Shown piece after piece: positions 7,100 to 16,002 of a stretch of DNA of 64,000 nt. Position 1 is the first letter of the stretch. The number at the start of each line of letters is the position of its first letter. The notes beneath the pieces were generated by a model. It was not told the DNA's origin, searched no databases, and saw nothing but the letters and a program-made list of their open reading frames with translations. This stretch comes from Sva-07 sp963741755 (GTDB taxonomy: Bacteria; Actinomycetota; Acidimicrobiia; Acidimicrobiales; Ilumatobacteraceae): positions 310,001-374,000 of the forward strand of contig CAVUJG010000002.1 of assembly GCA_963741755.1 (NCBI GenBank). The letters run 5' to 3'. The position numbers and the translations under genes were made by a program.

Positions 7100-7617
7100 G
7101 CTGACGCCTCCTTCTGGGCCTTCATCCACTCCGCGGTTGCCTTGCCCATCTTCTGGCCGTCGTACCCGATGCGCTGGGTCGGCTCGACCTCGAGGATGAC
7201 GCGGCGCGGCGAGTCGAGGAACTTCTCGAAGACCTTTGCGCCCTCGACGTCGTCGCCGCGGATCGCCTTCGCGAGCGCCGGATAGAACCAGTCCTTGGTC
7301 GCCTGGTCGTCGCGCACCGTGCACGTCCCCTTGTACGTCACCGTCTTGTTGCGCGCCATCTTCGAACCGGTCGACGTGACGACGATGCAGACCCGGGGGT
7401 CGCGACGAACTGCGCTGATGCGGGCTCGCTGACTCGATGCGGTGAGCCAGAACTTCCCATCGACGAAGACGTACGACATGATCACTCCGACGGGCCAGCC
7501 CTCCTTGTTCGACCAGATGAAGGTGCACTCGTTCTGGGCGTCGAGCATCTCTGCTTCGTCGTCCTCGTCGAGGCCGAACACGGTCACGTCCTCGTAGTTC
7601 TCGGGGTGTTCGCTCAT
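7096..7617 (-). CDS. PPOX/F420-type split-barrel protein, Rieske-neighbourhood type
   Basis: Pyridoxamine-phosphate-oxidase-like split barrel, 173 residues. The core shows ECTFIWSNKEGWPVGVIMSY, FWLTASSQRARISAVRRDPR and TVTYKGTCTV, which fit a flavin- or F420-binding half-barrel, followed by WFYPALAKAIRG. It is a clear paralogue of the protein at 31776-32306; both share YEDV near the start and the PVGVIM segment, and that copy precedes two Rieske genes. It lies 1-2 nt from the P450 gene and overlaps the nitroreductase, so it is likely part of the same redox pathway. The reaction is not known. Confidence 0.82.
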   Translation of the reverse strand: MSEHPENYEDVTVFGLDEDDEAEMLDAQNECTFIWSNKEGWPVGVIMSYVFVDGKFWLTASSQRARISAVRRDPRVCIVVTSTGSKMARNKTVTYKGTCTVRDDQATKDWFYPALAKAIRGDDVEGAKVFEKFLDSPRRVILEVEPTQRIGYDGQKMGKATAEWMKAQKEASA

Positions 7618-7618
7618 G

Positions 7619-8935
7619 TCACTGGTGCTTTCTGTCGGCGGCGTCGAACCGCAGCGGGAGTTCCTTCATCGGGAACAGGATGAAACTGGGAAGGTGGATC
7701 GGCCCGTCGAACGGCCTGGCCAGCTCGATCGTGGAGGTGCGTTCGAGCCACTGCGTGAACGCACTGACGAGCTCTTGGCGAGCGAGCGCTGCACCGACGC
7801 AGAAGTGCGCGCCGACGCCGAAGGCCAGGTGTTGGGGCGACTTCTCGCGATCGAGGTCGAATTCGTCGGGGTGGTCGAAGATGCTGGCATCGCGGTTCGC
7901 GGCGGCGTAGCGGATCATGACCATCGAACCCTCGGGTACCACGACGCCGTCGATCTCGACATCCTGGGTCGCCCGTCGGGTCAGGCCCTGCACGGGACTC
8001 TCGTAGCGCAGCACTTCCTCGATGAACGCCGGCACGAGCGAGAGATCGGCGCGGACCCGCTCCTGCACATCCGGTCGCCGGGCGAGCAGCCACATGCCGT
8101 GGTTGAGGGCGCTGGTGGTGGTCTCGAATCCCCCGGTGACCAGCTGATGCATCAGGTTCTGCAGCTCGGCCACGCTCAACGGCTCGGCACCGTCTTCGCC
8201 GACATGGGCGTGAACCAGCGTCGAGATCAGGTCGTTGGTCGGCTCGCCCCGACGTTCCTCGAACACCGCGGCCAGGTGGTGCTGCGCTTCGAGTTCGATC
8301 TCGACCGTCTCGAGCAGTTCGGCCTCGGTGAGCGGTCGCATCGCCAACGCCAGCATCGCCTCTGCCCAACGGTTGAACCGGTGGATCTCCGAGCGATCGA
8401 GGCCGAGCTCCTCCGCAATGATGATGCCCGGCAGCGGCATCGCGAAGTCCATGTTGAACTCGCATTCGCCGGCGTCGATCAGCCCGTCGATGAGATTGCG
8501 GGTGACGTCATCGATGTGCGACGCGAGCTCGTTGATGCGGCGCGGCAGGAAGGCCTTCGCGACGAGTCGGCGGTAGTCGGTGTGAACCGGTGGGTCCGTG
8601 CGTTGCAACGTCTCGACGTGACCCCAGCCTCGCTCACGCAGGATCTCCTGGTAGCGGCGGGCGTTGTCGACCTGCAGGCCCTTCTTCGCTCCCCCGCCAC
8701 GCCCACTGCTGGAGAACAGCTCCGGGTGGGTGAGCACGTACCGCACGTCCTCGTAGCGTGTGACCATCACGGCACCGATCTCGGGCATGGGGAACACGGG
8801 ACACCGTTCGTGGAGTTCGCGGTAGAACTCCCACGGTTCATCCTGGACAGCAGGGTCGAGCATCGTGTGAGCGACGGGGCAAGCGAGCGCGCCGATCCTC
8901 TCCTCGAGCGTCGCGTCGGCCATGACGGCCATCAT
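7619..8935 (-). CDS. Cytochrome P450
   Basis: Soluble bacterial P450 of 438 residues. The heme-binding loop is FGVGAHFCVGAALARQE (Cys thiolate ligand), the I-helix oxygen-activation motif is VTGGFETT, and the K-helix ExxR is in EEVLRYESP. I chose the ATG at 8935 because GGAGG lies 7 nt upstream; a much longer reading frame upstream of it is not coding. The P450 is the first gene of the leftward unit with the PPOX and nitroreductase genes. No dedicated ferredoxin is adjacent. The substrate is unknown; the setting suggests a terpenoid, steroid or aromatic compound. Confidence 0.93.
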   Translation of the reverse strand: MMAVMADATLEERIGALACPVAHTMLDPAVQDEPWEFYRELHERCPVFPMPEIGAVMVTRYEDVRYVLTHPELFSSSGRGGGAKKGLQVDNARRYQEILRERGWGHVETLQRTDPPVHTDYRRLVAKAFLPRRINELASHIDDVTRNLIDGLIDAGECEFNMDFAMPLPGIIIAEELGLDRSEIHRFNRWAEAMLALAMRPLTEAELLETVEIELEAQHHLAAVFEERRGEPTNDLISTLVHAHVGEDGAEPLSVAELQNLMHQLVTGGFETTTSALNHGMWLLARRPDVQERVRADLSLVPAFIEEVLRYESPVQGLTRRATQDVEIDGVVVPEGSMVMIRYAAANRDASIFDHPDEFDLDREKSPQHLAFGVGAHFCVGAALARQELVSAFTQWLERTSTIELARPFDGPIHLPSFILFPMKELPLRFDAADRKHQ

Positions 8936-8991
8936 TCCAGTGACCTCCGTCCGCCATCGGATCGGAGCTTCCGGGCTGTCAACATGGGCCG

Positions 8992-9765
8992 ATGTCGCCA
9001 GACCGCCTGTTGTCCCTCGCTGCTGGCGTCTGCCCCGAGACCGGGCCGGCCGACTTCGTCGCGGCATGCGCGTCTGCCGGGTGGCCAGCGTGCGGGATCT
9101 GGTTCGACGCCGAGTCGTGGACAGACGCGGTGGCGACCCAGGTCCGTCAACGACTCGACGACACCGGGCTGATCGCGCTCGACATGGAGCCGATCTTCGT
9201 GACACCCGACGGCGATCATGGCGATCAGGTCATCGAGGCCGCCGCCGCCGTCGGTGCCCGGAACCTCCTCGTCGTCTCGCGAGGCGTCGACGATGCACGG
9301 TTCATCGAGCGGTTCGGCGAACTGTGCGACGCTGCCGCGTCCTACGGCATCGGCTGCAGCGTCGAGTTCATGGCGTTCATGTCCGTGCGCGACCTGCCGC
9401 AGGCCCTCGCCGTCCTCGACACCGTCGATCGCCCGAACGCGAACGTGCTCATCGACAACCTGCACCTCGCTCGGACTGGCGGAACCGTCGCCGATGCGGC
9501 CGCTGTTGCACCCGGGCGACTCCCCTACATCCAGCTGTGCGATGCTCCCGCGGCGGCACCGGACAAGCTCGTCGTGGAAGCGCTCGACACTCGCCTCACG
9601 CTCGGCGACGGCGAACTCCCGGTCAGCGAACTCGTCGATGTGCTTCCCGCCCACACCGCACTCTCGCTCGAAGTCCGCTCCGCGCACCTGCGTTCGGTCT
9701 ACCCGGACCCCACCGACCGGGCCCGCCACGTCCTCGAGACCACCCAGGCATTCCTCCACCGATGA
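8992..9765 (+). CDS. Sugar-isomerase-like TIM barrel protein
   Basis: Xylose-isomerase-like TIM barrel protein of 257 residues. The barrel is suggested by repeated strand-helix units, with metal-ligand-type acids in SVEFMAF, VLIDNLHL, YIQLCDAP and LSLEVRS, the pattern of epimerases and isomerases of this superfamily. It is divergent from the P450 gene, with 56 bp between the starts. The stop codon TGA at 9763-9765 is formed by the first bases of palindrome family A (cgatga), so the repeat sets the end of the protein. The substrate is unknown. Confidence 0.83.
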   Translation: MSPDRLLSLAAGVCPETGPADFVAACASAGWPACGIWFDAESWTDAVATQVRQRLDDTGLIALDMEPIFVTPDGDHGDQVIEAAAAVGARNLLVVSRGVDDARFIERFGELCDAAASYGIGCSVEFMAFMSVRDLPQALAVLDTVDRPNANVLIDNLHLARTGGTVADAAAVAPGRLPYIQLCDAPAAAPDKLVVEALDTRLTLGDGELPVSELVDVLPAHTALSLEVRSAHLRSVYPDPTDRARHVLETTQAFLHR

Positions 9766-9860
9766 GCGAAACCGCCGTATACGGTCGCTTGGCTCATCGC
9801 AACACCGATCTCACCCTCACCGATGAGCGAAACCGCCGTATACGGTCGGTTGGCTCATCG
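9760..9860. repeat. Palindrome family A, two tandem copies in reverse orientation
   Basis: Copies at 9760-9799 and 9821-9860. The second copy is the exact reverse complement of the copy at 6360-6399, and the first differs by a single base. They lie between the convergent TIM-barrel and SDR genes. The first copy provides the TGA stop codon of the TIM-barrel gene. Confidence 0.9.
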
Positions 9861-9871
9861 CAGGGGCGAAC

Positions 9872-10654
9872 TCAGTAGGGCATCGTGCCGCCGTCGACGG
9901 GGAACATGCAGCCGGTCATGTTCCGTGCGACGTCGGAGGCGAGCAGCACCGCCACCGCGGCCACTTCTTCCACGGTGTTCGGGCGCTTGATCGCCGACTC
10001 GGAACTGAACGCTCGAATCAGGTTGTCGTAGGTTCCGAGACCCATCGCCACAGCGGAGTCATGGCCGGTCGACCGCACGATGTCGGTCTCGATGATTCCA
10101 GGCAGGATGGCATTGACCGTGATGCCCAACGTGCCGGTCTCGTGGGCCGCAGCCTTGACGAGCCCGTTCACGGCGTGCTTCGTGGCTGCGTACCCGGGAA
10201 TCCCGGGCTTTCCGAGCTTCCCCTCGACCGACGAGGTCACGATGATGCGTCCGGTCTCGCGCGGGATCATGTGCTGCAGGGCACGACGCATTCCCCAGAA
10301 CACGTGGTTGAGGTTCCAGTCGAGCTCGAGCTGCCACTCCTCGTCGGTCATCTGGAATACCGGTGCGGTCATGCTCACACCGCCGGAGTTGAGACAACAG
10401 ATGTCGAGTTGTCCGAAGTGTTCGATCGTGAAGTCGATGAGCCCTTCCACTGCGTCCTGCTTCGTGGCGTCACCGGCGAAGAACGCCGCGTTGTCGCCTG
10501 CGGCCATCTCGTCGAGACACTGCTGCCCCTTCGCTTCGTCGCGTCCGTTGACCACGACCCTGGCGCCTTCGGCGAGAAATGCGTCAGCCATGCCTCTGCC
10601 GATGCTTCGTGTGCCGCCCGTGATGCAGGCGACCTTTCCGTCGAGCTTCCCCAT
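9872..10654 (-). CDS. SDR family oxidoreductase (tandem paralogue 1)
   Basis: Classical SDR of 260 residues. The cofactor motif is TGGTRSIG (residues ~11-18). The catalytic Ser is in TSSVEGK and YxxxK is in GYAATKHA; the usual NNAG is changed to LNSGG. The C-terminus is PVDGGTMPY. The start at 10654 has AAAGGA upstream. It is about 50% similar by eye to the next SDR (10680-11459), including the SSVEGK stretch, the FSSESAIKRPN region and the GGTxPY end, so the pair arose by tandem duplication. Arg after NGRD in the second strand suggests NADP(H). Probable role: keto/hydroxy interconversion in the same pathway. Confidence 0.9.
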   Translation of the reverse strand: MGKLDGKVACITGGTRSIGRGMADAFLAEGARVVVNGRDEAKGQQCLDEMAAGDNAAFFAGDATKQDAVEGLIDFTIEHFGQLDICCLNSGGVSMTAPVFQMTDEEWQLELDWNLNHVFWGMRRALQHMIPRETGRIIVTSSVEGKLGKPGIPGYAATKHAVNGLVKAAAHETGTLGITVNAILPGIIETDIVRSTGHDSAVAMGLGTYDNLIRAFSSESAIKRPNTVEEVAAVAVLLASDVARNMTGCMFPVDGGTMPY

Positions 10655-10679
10655 GATGGTTCCTTTCGTTCCGACCGGC

Positions 10680-11459
10680 TCAGTAGGGAGCCGTGCCACC
10701 GTCGATCGAGATCAGCGAGCCGGTGATGCCACCGCCCGCATCGGACGCCAGCAGGGTCGCCACCGCGGCGACCTCGTCGACGTCGTTGAGCCGCTTGATC
10801 GCAGATTCCTGCGCAAACGCCTCCAGCAGTTCCTGGTAGGTGAGCCCCATCGACGCTGCTGCTGGCGGGCCCTGCGCAAGCATCGTGTCGGTTTCGATCG
10901 CTCCGGGACACAGGGCGTTGACGGTGATGCCGAGCGTGCCCACCTCGTGGGCGGCCGACTTGACCAGCCCGTGGATGGCGTGCTTTGCCACCACGTAGAT
11001 CGACAGGCCCGGCTTTCCGACCTTGCCTTCGACCGAGCTGACGCTCATCACTCGTCCGGACTGTTGCGGGATCATGTAGTGGAACGCTCGACGCATCGTC
11101 CAGAACGTGTGCCAGAAGTTCCACACGAGCGAGTCCTGCATCGCCTCGTCCGTGAGGTCGACGACCGGAGCGTGGCCCGATGCGCCGCCGGCGTTCGCGA
11201 CCAGGATGTCGATGCGTCCGAAGTGCTCGACGGTGCCGTCGACGATCGCCTCGCAGCGATCGCGCAGCTTGACGTCGCCGGCGATGAAGTGGACTCGATC
11301 ACCTGCACCAAGCTCGGCGAGCGTCTGTTCGGCCTTGTCGGGATCGCGGCCGTTGACGACGACCGATGCCCCCTCGTCGAGAAACCCCTTGGCGATGCCG
11401 AGGCCGATGCCTCGAGTCCCGCCCGTGATGCAGGCAACGCGCCCGTCCAGTACACCCAT
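10680..11459 (-). CDS. SDR family oxidoreductase (tandem paralogue 2)
   Basis: Classical SDR of 259 residues. The cofactor motif is TGGTRGIG, NAGG is intact, the catalytic Ser is in VSSVEGK, YxxxK is in IYVVAKHA, and the C-terminus is SIDGGTAPY. The start ATG at 11459 is preceded by GAAGGGGG. It is the upstream member of a two-gene leftward tandem with 25 bp between the genes. Unlike its neighbour it keeps the standard NAG motif, so the two copies may have diverged in substrate. Confidence 0.9.
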   Translation of the reverse strand: MGVLDGRVACITGGTRGIGLGIAKGFLDEGASVVVNGRDPDKAEQTLAELGAGDRVHFIAGDVKLRDRCEAIVDGTVEHFGRIDILVANAGGASGHAPVVDLTDEAMQDSLVWNFWHTFWTMRRAFHYMIPQQSGRVMSVSSVEGKVGKPGLSIYVVAKHAIHGLVKSAAHEVGTLGITVNALCPGAIETDTMLAQGPPAAASMGLTYQELLEAFAQESAIKRLNDVDEVAAVATLLASDAGGGITGSLISIDGGTAPY

Positions 11460-11535
11460 GTGAACCCCCTTCGTGTGTGGGCGGCAACGTACAACGTCGA
11501 CGCACCCCGGCAGGAATCGGAGCCCGTCGTGGCGG

Positions 11536-12170
11536 TCAGCGAGCCGGCGGTTCGACCAGCTGGCCGCGCAGCGCCATCTTGATCGACGTGGTCGCTCGGA
11601 GGTGGCGCTCAGAATCGTCGGACACACCATCGGTGAGCCCGACGAGGATGATGGCGACGAATTCGTTCATGAAGTCGCGATTGGACGGCCTCGATCTCGC
11701 CGCTCTCGATCCCTTCGTCGACGAGCCGTACGAAGAACCCGCGACGCCGCTCGGCGTGGTCCGCCAACGCCTCGGCGATCTCGGGATGGCGGCGCATGTC
11801 GCTGCGGACCGCCCCGAGGAACGCTGCGAAGGTCGGATCGGCGTCGTTGAGTTCGTGGGCGACGTCGAGGATCGCATCGAAGGTGGCGAGGAATCCTTCG
11901 GCCGATTCGGCGGCGGCGTTGAACCGCCCGTAGACCCGCTGTTGCACGTCCTCGTGGACCGCGAGATACAGATCGAGCTTCGATCCGAAGTAGTGGTACA
12001 AAGCGCCCGACGTGATCCCCGCTCGCGCTGCCAGATCACGGTTCGTCGAACCGTCGTAGCCGCCGAACGCAAACGCGCCACGTGCGATCTCGAGGATGCG
12101 CTGTCCGGGTCGCACCGGAATCCGTGTCGGGTGGCCGCCCCAGACGACGGGGTCGAGCTGGTGCGGCCAT
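11536..12170 (-). CDS. TetR-family regulator (two apparent frameshifts)
   Basis: Reconstructed TetR protein of about 210 residues. The N-terminal arm starts MAAPARPRRLGRPPDTDSG at the ATG at 12170. A one-base shift near 12105 leads into QRILEIARGAFAFGGYDGS and the HTH ITSGALYHYFGSK, typical of TetR. A second shift near 11687 joins the ligand domain to the C-terminal part NRDFMNEFVAIILVGLTDG, which ends at 11536. The continuity of conserved sequence across both shifts favours base-calling indels over real decay. The half-site aaccgatcgg at 12191-12200, just upstream, suggests autoregulation. It probably controls the neighbouring SDR genes. Confidence 0.72.
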
Positions 12171-12206
12171 CTCGCCAGTATGGCCGACACAACCGATCGG
12201 GCGGCG

Positions 12207-12997
12207 TTACTCCGTGCGGGGCTGATACTGGTGCACCCGATGCGTGCGACCGCCGGCAACGAGGATCAGTTGACCCGTCACCCATGACGCGGCATCCGAC
12301 GCGAAGTACAGCACGGCACCGGCGATGTCGTCGGGAGTGCCCATCCGACCGAGCGGGATCGTCGCAGCGATCGCCTCGTGCTGCCCGTCGGTGCCCAGCA
12401 CCTCGGAGAACGCCTCGGTCGCCACCGGTCCGGGAGCGACGGTGTTGACGCGGATGTTCGGGGCGAGTTCGAGTGCGAGCGTCTCGGTCAGGTTGTTCAT
12501 CGCCGCCTTGGCAGCTGCGTACGGACCGGTGAATGGCGACCCGCGCAACCCGGCACCGGAGCTGATGTTGACGATCGAGCCACCCGGCCGCATCCGTTTC
12601 GCTGCCGCTTTGGCGCCCTGGAACGCCGACGTCAGGTTCAGCTCGAGTTGCGCCCGGAACACGTCGTCGGGGGTGTCGATGAGGGCCCGAGTCGTCTTCT
12701 CGTCGGAGCCGCCGACGTTGTTGACCCAGATGTCGATGCGCCCGAAGCGCTCCATCGTGCGATCGGCGAGTTCCTCGGACAGGTCGCGGATGTCGCCGGC
12801 GACGATCAGCGCATCTCGCCCCCGTTCTCGCACGCCCGCAGCGGTCGACCTCCAGATCGTCGATGCGTCGTGGCGTTGAGCACGACGTCGCACCCTGCGT
12901 CGGCAAGACCCCACGCGATCGCCCGACCGATCCCTTGGCCGGAGCCGGTGACGACCGCAACGCGGCCCGTGAGATCGAACTGATCGATGAGGCTCAT
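12207..12997 (-). CDS. SDR family oxidoreductase (frameshifted)
   Basis: Classical SDR whose N-terminus (MSLIDQFDLTGRVAVVTG, cofactor motif TGSGQGIG) is read in one frame from the ATG at 12997. The rest, from AAGVRERGRDALIVAGD onward, is read in another; one or two indels fall at about 12845-12880. NNVGG, the catalytic Ser of NISSGAG and YxxxK in PYAAAKAA are present. The C-terminus (LILVAGGRTHRVHQ) lacks the usual DGG. It overlaps the next SDR by ATGA. It closely resembles the SDR at 55640-56413 in layout and motifs (VNISS, PYAxAKA, NxVAPGPVxTE). It likely oxidises or reduces a hydroxyl/keto group. Confidence 0.75.
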
Positions 12998-13766
12998 GGA
13001 CGGGACTCCGATTCTGTCTGTCGGGGAAGGAACTGGCCCGTACTGGCGGTGATGCCACCATCGACCGGGATCACGGCGCCGTTGACGAACGACGCGTCCG
13101 CGGACGCAAGGAACGCGATCACCGCAGCGATCTCGTCGGGGCGTCCCCATCGTTGCAGCGGGATGCGGCTGCGCAATCCTTCGTAGATCTCGGGCATCGA
13201 CGAGATGCGACTGGTCATGCCGGTCTCGGTCGGACCCGGACACACGGCGTTCACGGTGATCGCGTCGGCGCCGAGGTCGACCGCAGCGGCACGAACCAGA
13301 TTGATCACGGCGCCCTTGGCCGTGTTGTAGGCCCACATGTTCGGATCGCCAGCCGATGCCCGAGGTCGACGCGGTGACGACGATGCGACCTGCGCCGCCC
13401 GCCCGCAGCGCCGGCACGACGGCACGCATCCCGACGACCACCGCCCGCACGTTGACGTCGATGGCGCGATCGAACTGATCGAGCGACAACCCGAGCAGAT
13501 CGCCACTCATCGAGATGCCGGCGTTGAACACGGCGGCATCGAGGCGCCCGAACGTGGCGAGCGCCGCGGCGACCGCCGCCTCGTTCGTCGAGGCGTCGGT
13601 GACGTCGCCCACGACCGTGGCGGCAGCGTCGCCGAGGACGCTCCGCCCAGTCGATCGGTTCGCGGTCGACGAGCACGACCGAGGTGCCGGCCGCAACGAG
13701 TCGCTCGACGGTCGCCCGACCGATTCCCGACGCCGCCCCGGTGACGATGGCGACTCGATCGCTCAC
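12994..13766 (-). CDS. SDR family oxidoreductase (frameshifted)
   Basis: SDR assembled from three frames, each carrying expected motifs: TGAASGIG after the GTG start at 13766, FNAGIS in the middle part, and WAYNTAKGAV (YxxxK), VCPGPTETGM and PVDGG in the last part. Apparent one-base shifts are near 13640 and 13350. The start codon overlaps the stop of the NTF2-like gene upstream (GTGA). A tail of about 18 residues follows PVDGG and the frame stops at 12994, overlapping the next ATG. The many shifts in an otherwise canonical protein point to sequence error. Confidence 0.75.
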
Positions 13767-14105
13767 GGGTTCATGTAGTCCTTGTAGTAGACGAGCTGGC
13801 CGTTGCGAACCCGGTACACACCAACGCCGTGGCGCACGCCCTTGTTCGTCGTGGCTTCCCACTGCGCCCACGCTGTCTCGTCGTCGCCGGACAAGCTCGA
13901 CGAGCCGGAACGAGGCACCTGCCTTGGCCATCTCGGTGTTCATCATCGTGAAGAAGCCGGCGATGGCCTCCCCGCCGACGAACGTGCCGTACACGGGGTC
14001 GACGACCTCTGCGTCGTCGGCGAACAGCGGCGCCAACGCGGCGTAGTCGCCCTCGTCCTGGATCTCCCAGAACCGCTTGATCGTGTCGTATGCGTCACCG
14101 GCCAT
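13763..14105 (-). CDS. SnoaL/NTF2-like polyketide-cyclase-fold protein (frameshifted)
   Basis: About 113-residue NTF2-like protein. The start MAGDAYDTIKRFWEIQ at 14105 is followed by the helix-loop typical of SnoaL/nuclear-transport-factor folds (LAPLFADDAEVVDPVYG). A one-base shift near 13900 leads to SGDDETAWAQWEATTNKG and the end YRVRNGQLVYYKDYMNP, which is the classic last strand of this family. Members are isomerases, hydratases or dehydratases of small hydrophobic substrates. It is the first gene of a leftward unit with the two SDRs downstream. Confidence 0.72.
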
Positions 14106-14226
14106 TGCCGCACCGTAGGGCGTCGCGTTCGGCTCGAGACGATGCGAACGGGACCAGTCGATCTCGCCGCTGGATCCGTCCGGCTGACGAAACCGGTCAC
14201 GCGGTGAATTAGCTTCGGGCTCGCTG

Positions 14227-14240
14227 GACCGGTACCGGTC
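14227..14240. promoter_or_regulatory. Perfect 14-bp palindrome, candidate operator
   Basis: gaccggtaccggtc is a perfect palindrome in the gap between the divergent NTF2-like gene (start 14105) and the SDR at 14275. Its position fits a repressor site controlling one or both directions. Palindromes of this size also occur by chance in GC-rich DNA. Confidence 0.3.
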
Positions 14241-14274
14241 GAGCGCACATCGAGCAGCAACACAGGAGACAACC

Positions 14275-15030
14275 ATGGACCTCGGACTCAGCGGCAAGAA
14301 GGCACTCGTCACCGGAGCCACCAAGGGCATCGGGCGTGCCATCGCCGAAACGCTCCTGGCCGAGGGCGCCTCCGTCGCGATCTGCGCCCGCACTGCCGAA
14401 GGCGTCGAGGCCGCAGTGGCCGAGATGTCGTCGCTCGGCACGGTCGTCGGTGCCGCGGTCGACGCTGCCGACGGCGAGGCGCTGGCTGCCTGGGTCGCTT
14501 CGTCGGCCGACCAGCTCGGCGGCATCGACGTCTACGTCCACAACACCTCGGGCAAGCCGGCGCGCAGCACCGACAAGTGGATCAACAACTTCAACATCGA
14601 CCTGATGTCGCTGATCCTCGGTGTCGGCGCCGCGTCGGATGCGCTCGCTGATGGCGGCGGATCCGTCATCAGCATCGGCACAACGGCCGTCGCCGAGCAC
14701 TTCGCCTCGGGGTCGGGCAGCTACAGCGCGTTCAAGGCCGCAGTGACCAACTGGACGCTCGGCCAGGCTCAGGTGCTCGGCGCCAAGGGCATCCGCTGCA
14801 ACGTCGTGTCGCCAGGCCCGATCTTCATCGAAGGCGGCGACTGGAACATGATCAAGGACAACATGGCCCCGTTCTTCGAGGCCACTCAGAAGAACCATCC
14901 GGGCGGCGACCTCGGCACTGCGCAGGACGTTGCCGACGCAGTGACCTTCCTCGCCAGCCAGCGAGCCAAGCACATCAACGGCGTCAACCTCACCGTCGAT
15001 GGCGGCTTCCTCAAGCGCGTCAACTACTGA
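14275..15030 (+). CDS. SDR family oxidoreductase
   Basis: Intact SDR of 251 residues. The cofactor motif is TGATKGIG, Arg in ICARTAEG suggests NADP(H), the NNAG position reads HNTSG, the catalytic Ser lies in ISIGTTA, YxxxK is in SYSAFKAAV, and the end is TVDGGFLKRVNY. RBS AGGAG precedes the ATG. The altered NNAG (HNTSG) and the SFKA active site resemble SDRs annotated as 3-oxoacyl-ACP/CoA reductases in catabolic clusters. The ThuA-like gene follows 5 nt downstream, so the two are an operon. Confidence 0.9.
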   Translation: MDLGLSGKKALVTGATKGIGRAIAETLLAEGASVAICARTAEGVEAAVAEMSSLGTVVGAAVDAADGEALAAWVASSADQLGGIDVYVHNTSGKPARSTDKWINNFNIDLMSLILGVGAASDALADGGGSVISIGTTAVAEHFASGSGSYSAFKAAVTNWTLGQAQVLGAKGIRCNVVSPGPIFIEGGDWNMIKDNMAPFFEATQKNHPGGDLGTAQDVADAVTFLASQRAKHINGVNLTVDGGFLKRVNY

Positions 15031-15035
15031 ACGAC

Positions 15036-15788
15036 ATGGGTCGGATCGACGTCACCCTCGTCGCTGGTGGGATGTACCACGACATCGACTTCGCCCGCCG
15101 CGAGCTGCTCGCACTGCTCGGCGAGCACGAGGAGTTCCGTGTCCGCGTGCAACCCGACTACGAGGACACCGCCGGCATCACGGCGAGTTCGATTCTGGTC
15201 AGCTACACCTGCAACGTGCGTCCGAGCGTCGGCGCCCAGGAGCGCATCCGCAGCTGGGTCGAGGGCGGCGGGCGCTGGGTGGCATTGCACGGCACGAACT
15301 CGGCGCTCGACGTCGGCACGCCGAACGGTGTCGACTCGCCGCGGGTGTTTCCGCTGTGGGCCGACACGCTCGGCTCGCAGTTCGTCGCCCACCCGCCGAT
15401 CATGCCGTACCTCGTCGAGCTGGCGACCGACGATCACTGGCTCGTCGACGGCATCGAGCCATTCGAGACCGACGACGAGCTGTACCTGTCCGAACACGCC
15501 GATCGTGATGCGCTGGTCCCGCTCCTCGACACTGCGTGGACGGGTGACGCTCGCGGTTTCGTCGAGCACGACTGGACCGATGGACCCGATCGCCACCTGG
15601 TGATGTACCTGCGCGAGTTGGGCGAGGGTGCCGTGCTGTACAACACGCTCGGGCACTGCCGCGGCCACTACGACATGGTCCCGGTGGTCGAGTACTACCC
15701 GAACATCGAGCGGGGATCGTGGGAGCAACCGGCCTACTACGAACTCCTGCGCCGGTCACTTCGCTGGGCCCGCGGCGAGACCTCCTGA
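15036..15788 (+). CDS. ThuA-like protein
   Basis: ThuA-fold (class I glutamine-amidotransferase-like) protein of 250 residues. The N-terminal LVAGGMYHDIDFARREL, GGGRWVALHGTNSA in the centre and YNTLGHCRGHYD near the end match the trehalose-utilisation/ThuA family. Many members are of unknown function, and the catalytic triad of true amidotransferases is not evident. It lies directly behind an SDR in the same direction, suggesting a role with that enzyme. Confidence 0.82.
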   Translation: MGRIDVTLVAGGMYHDIDFARRELLALLGEHEEFRVRVQPDYEDTAGITASSILVSYTCNVRPSVGAQERIRSWVEGGGRWVALHGTNSALDVGTPNGVDSPRVFPLWADTLGSQFVAHPPIMPYLVELATDDHWLVDGIEPFETDDELYLSEHADRDALVPLLDTAWTGDARGFVEHDWTDGPDRHLVMYLRELGEGAVLYNTLGHCRGHYDMVPVVEYYPNIERGSWEQPAYYELLRRSLRWARGETS

Positions 15789-16002
15789 ACCGAGGCACCG
15801 TTGAGGAACGGGCCCGGAGCCGTCCAGCCAGCGTTGATCGGCACCTCGGCGACGGTCTGGCGGGAGGCCCGCCGATGAGCGAACCCACCACATGTGCGGG
15901 GTTCGCTCATCACCCCACCGCTCGAACGACAGGTACGGTGCCCCTCAACGCCGGATGCGTCTGCCAGATGATCTGAACGAAGTTGGCGCCGACCTGTCTG
16001 CG
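15789..16002. other. Intergenic region with one diverged family A palindrome
   Basis: A 214-bp gap between two convergent genes. The stretch 15873-15911 begins cgatgagcgaac and ends gttcgctcatc, so it is a family A palindrome whose centre has changed from gtatac to catgtg. Nothing else is recognisable. It probably serves as the transcription end of the ThuA gene. Confidence 0.7.

Noticed and set aside
9760..9860. Possible CRISPR array because of regularly spaced repeats.
   Set aside because: Only two units per locus, the repeats are palindromic over their whole length, units recur at other loci in pairs, and no cas gene is present.
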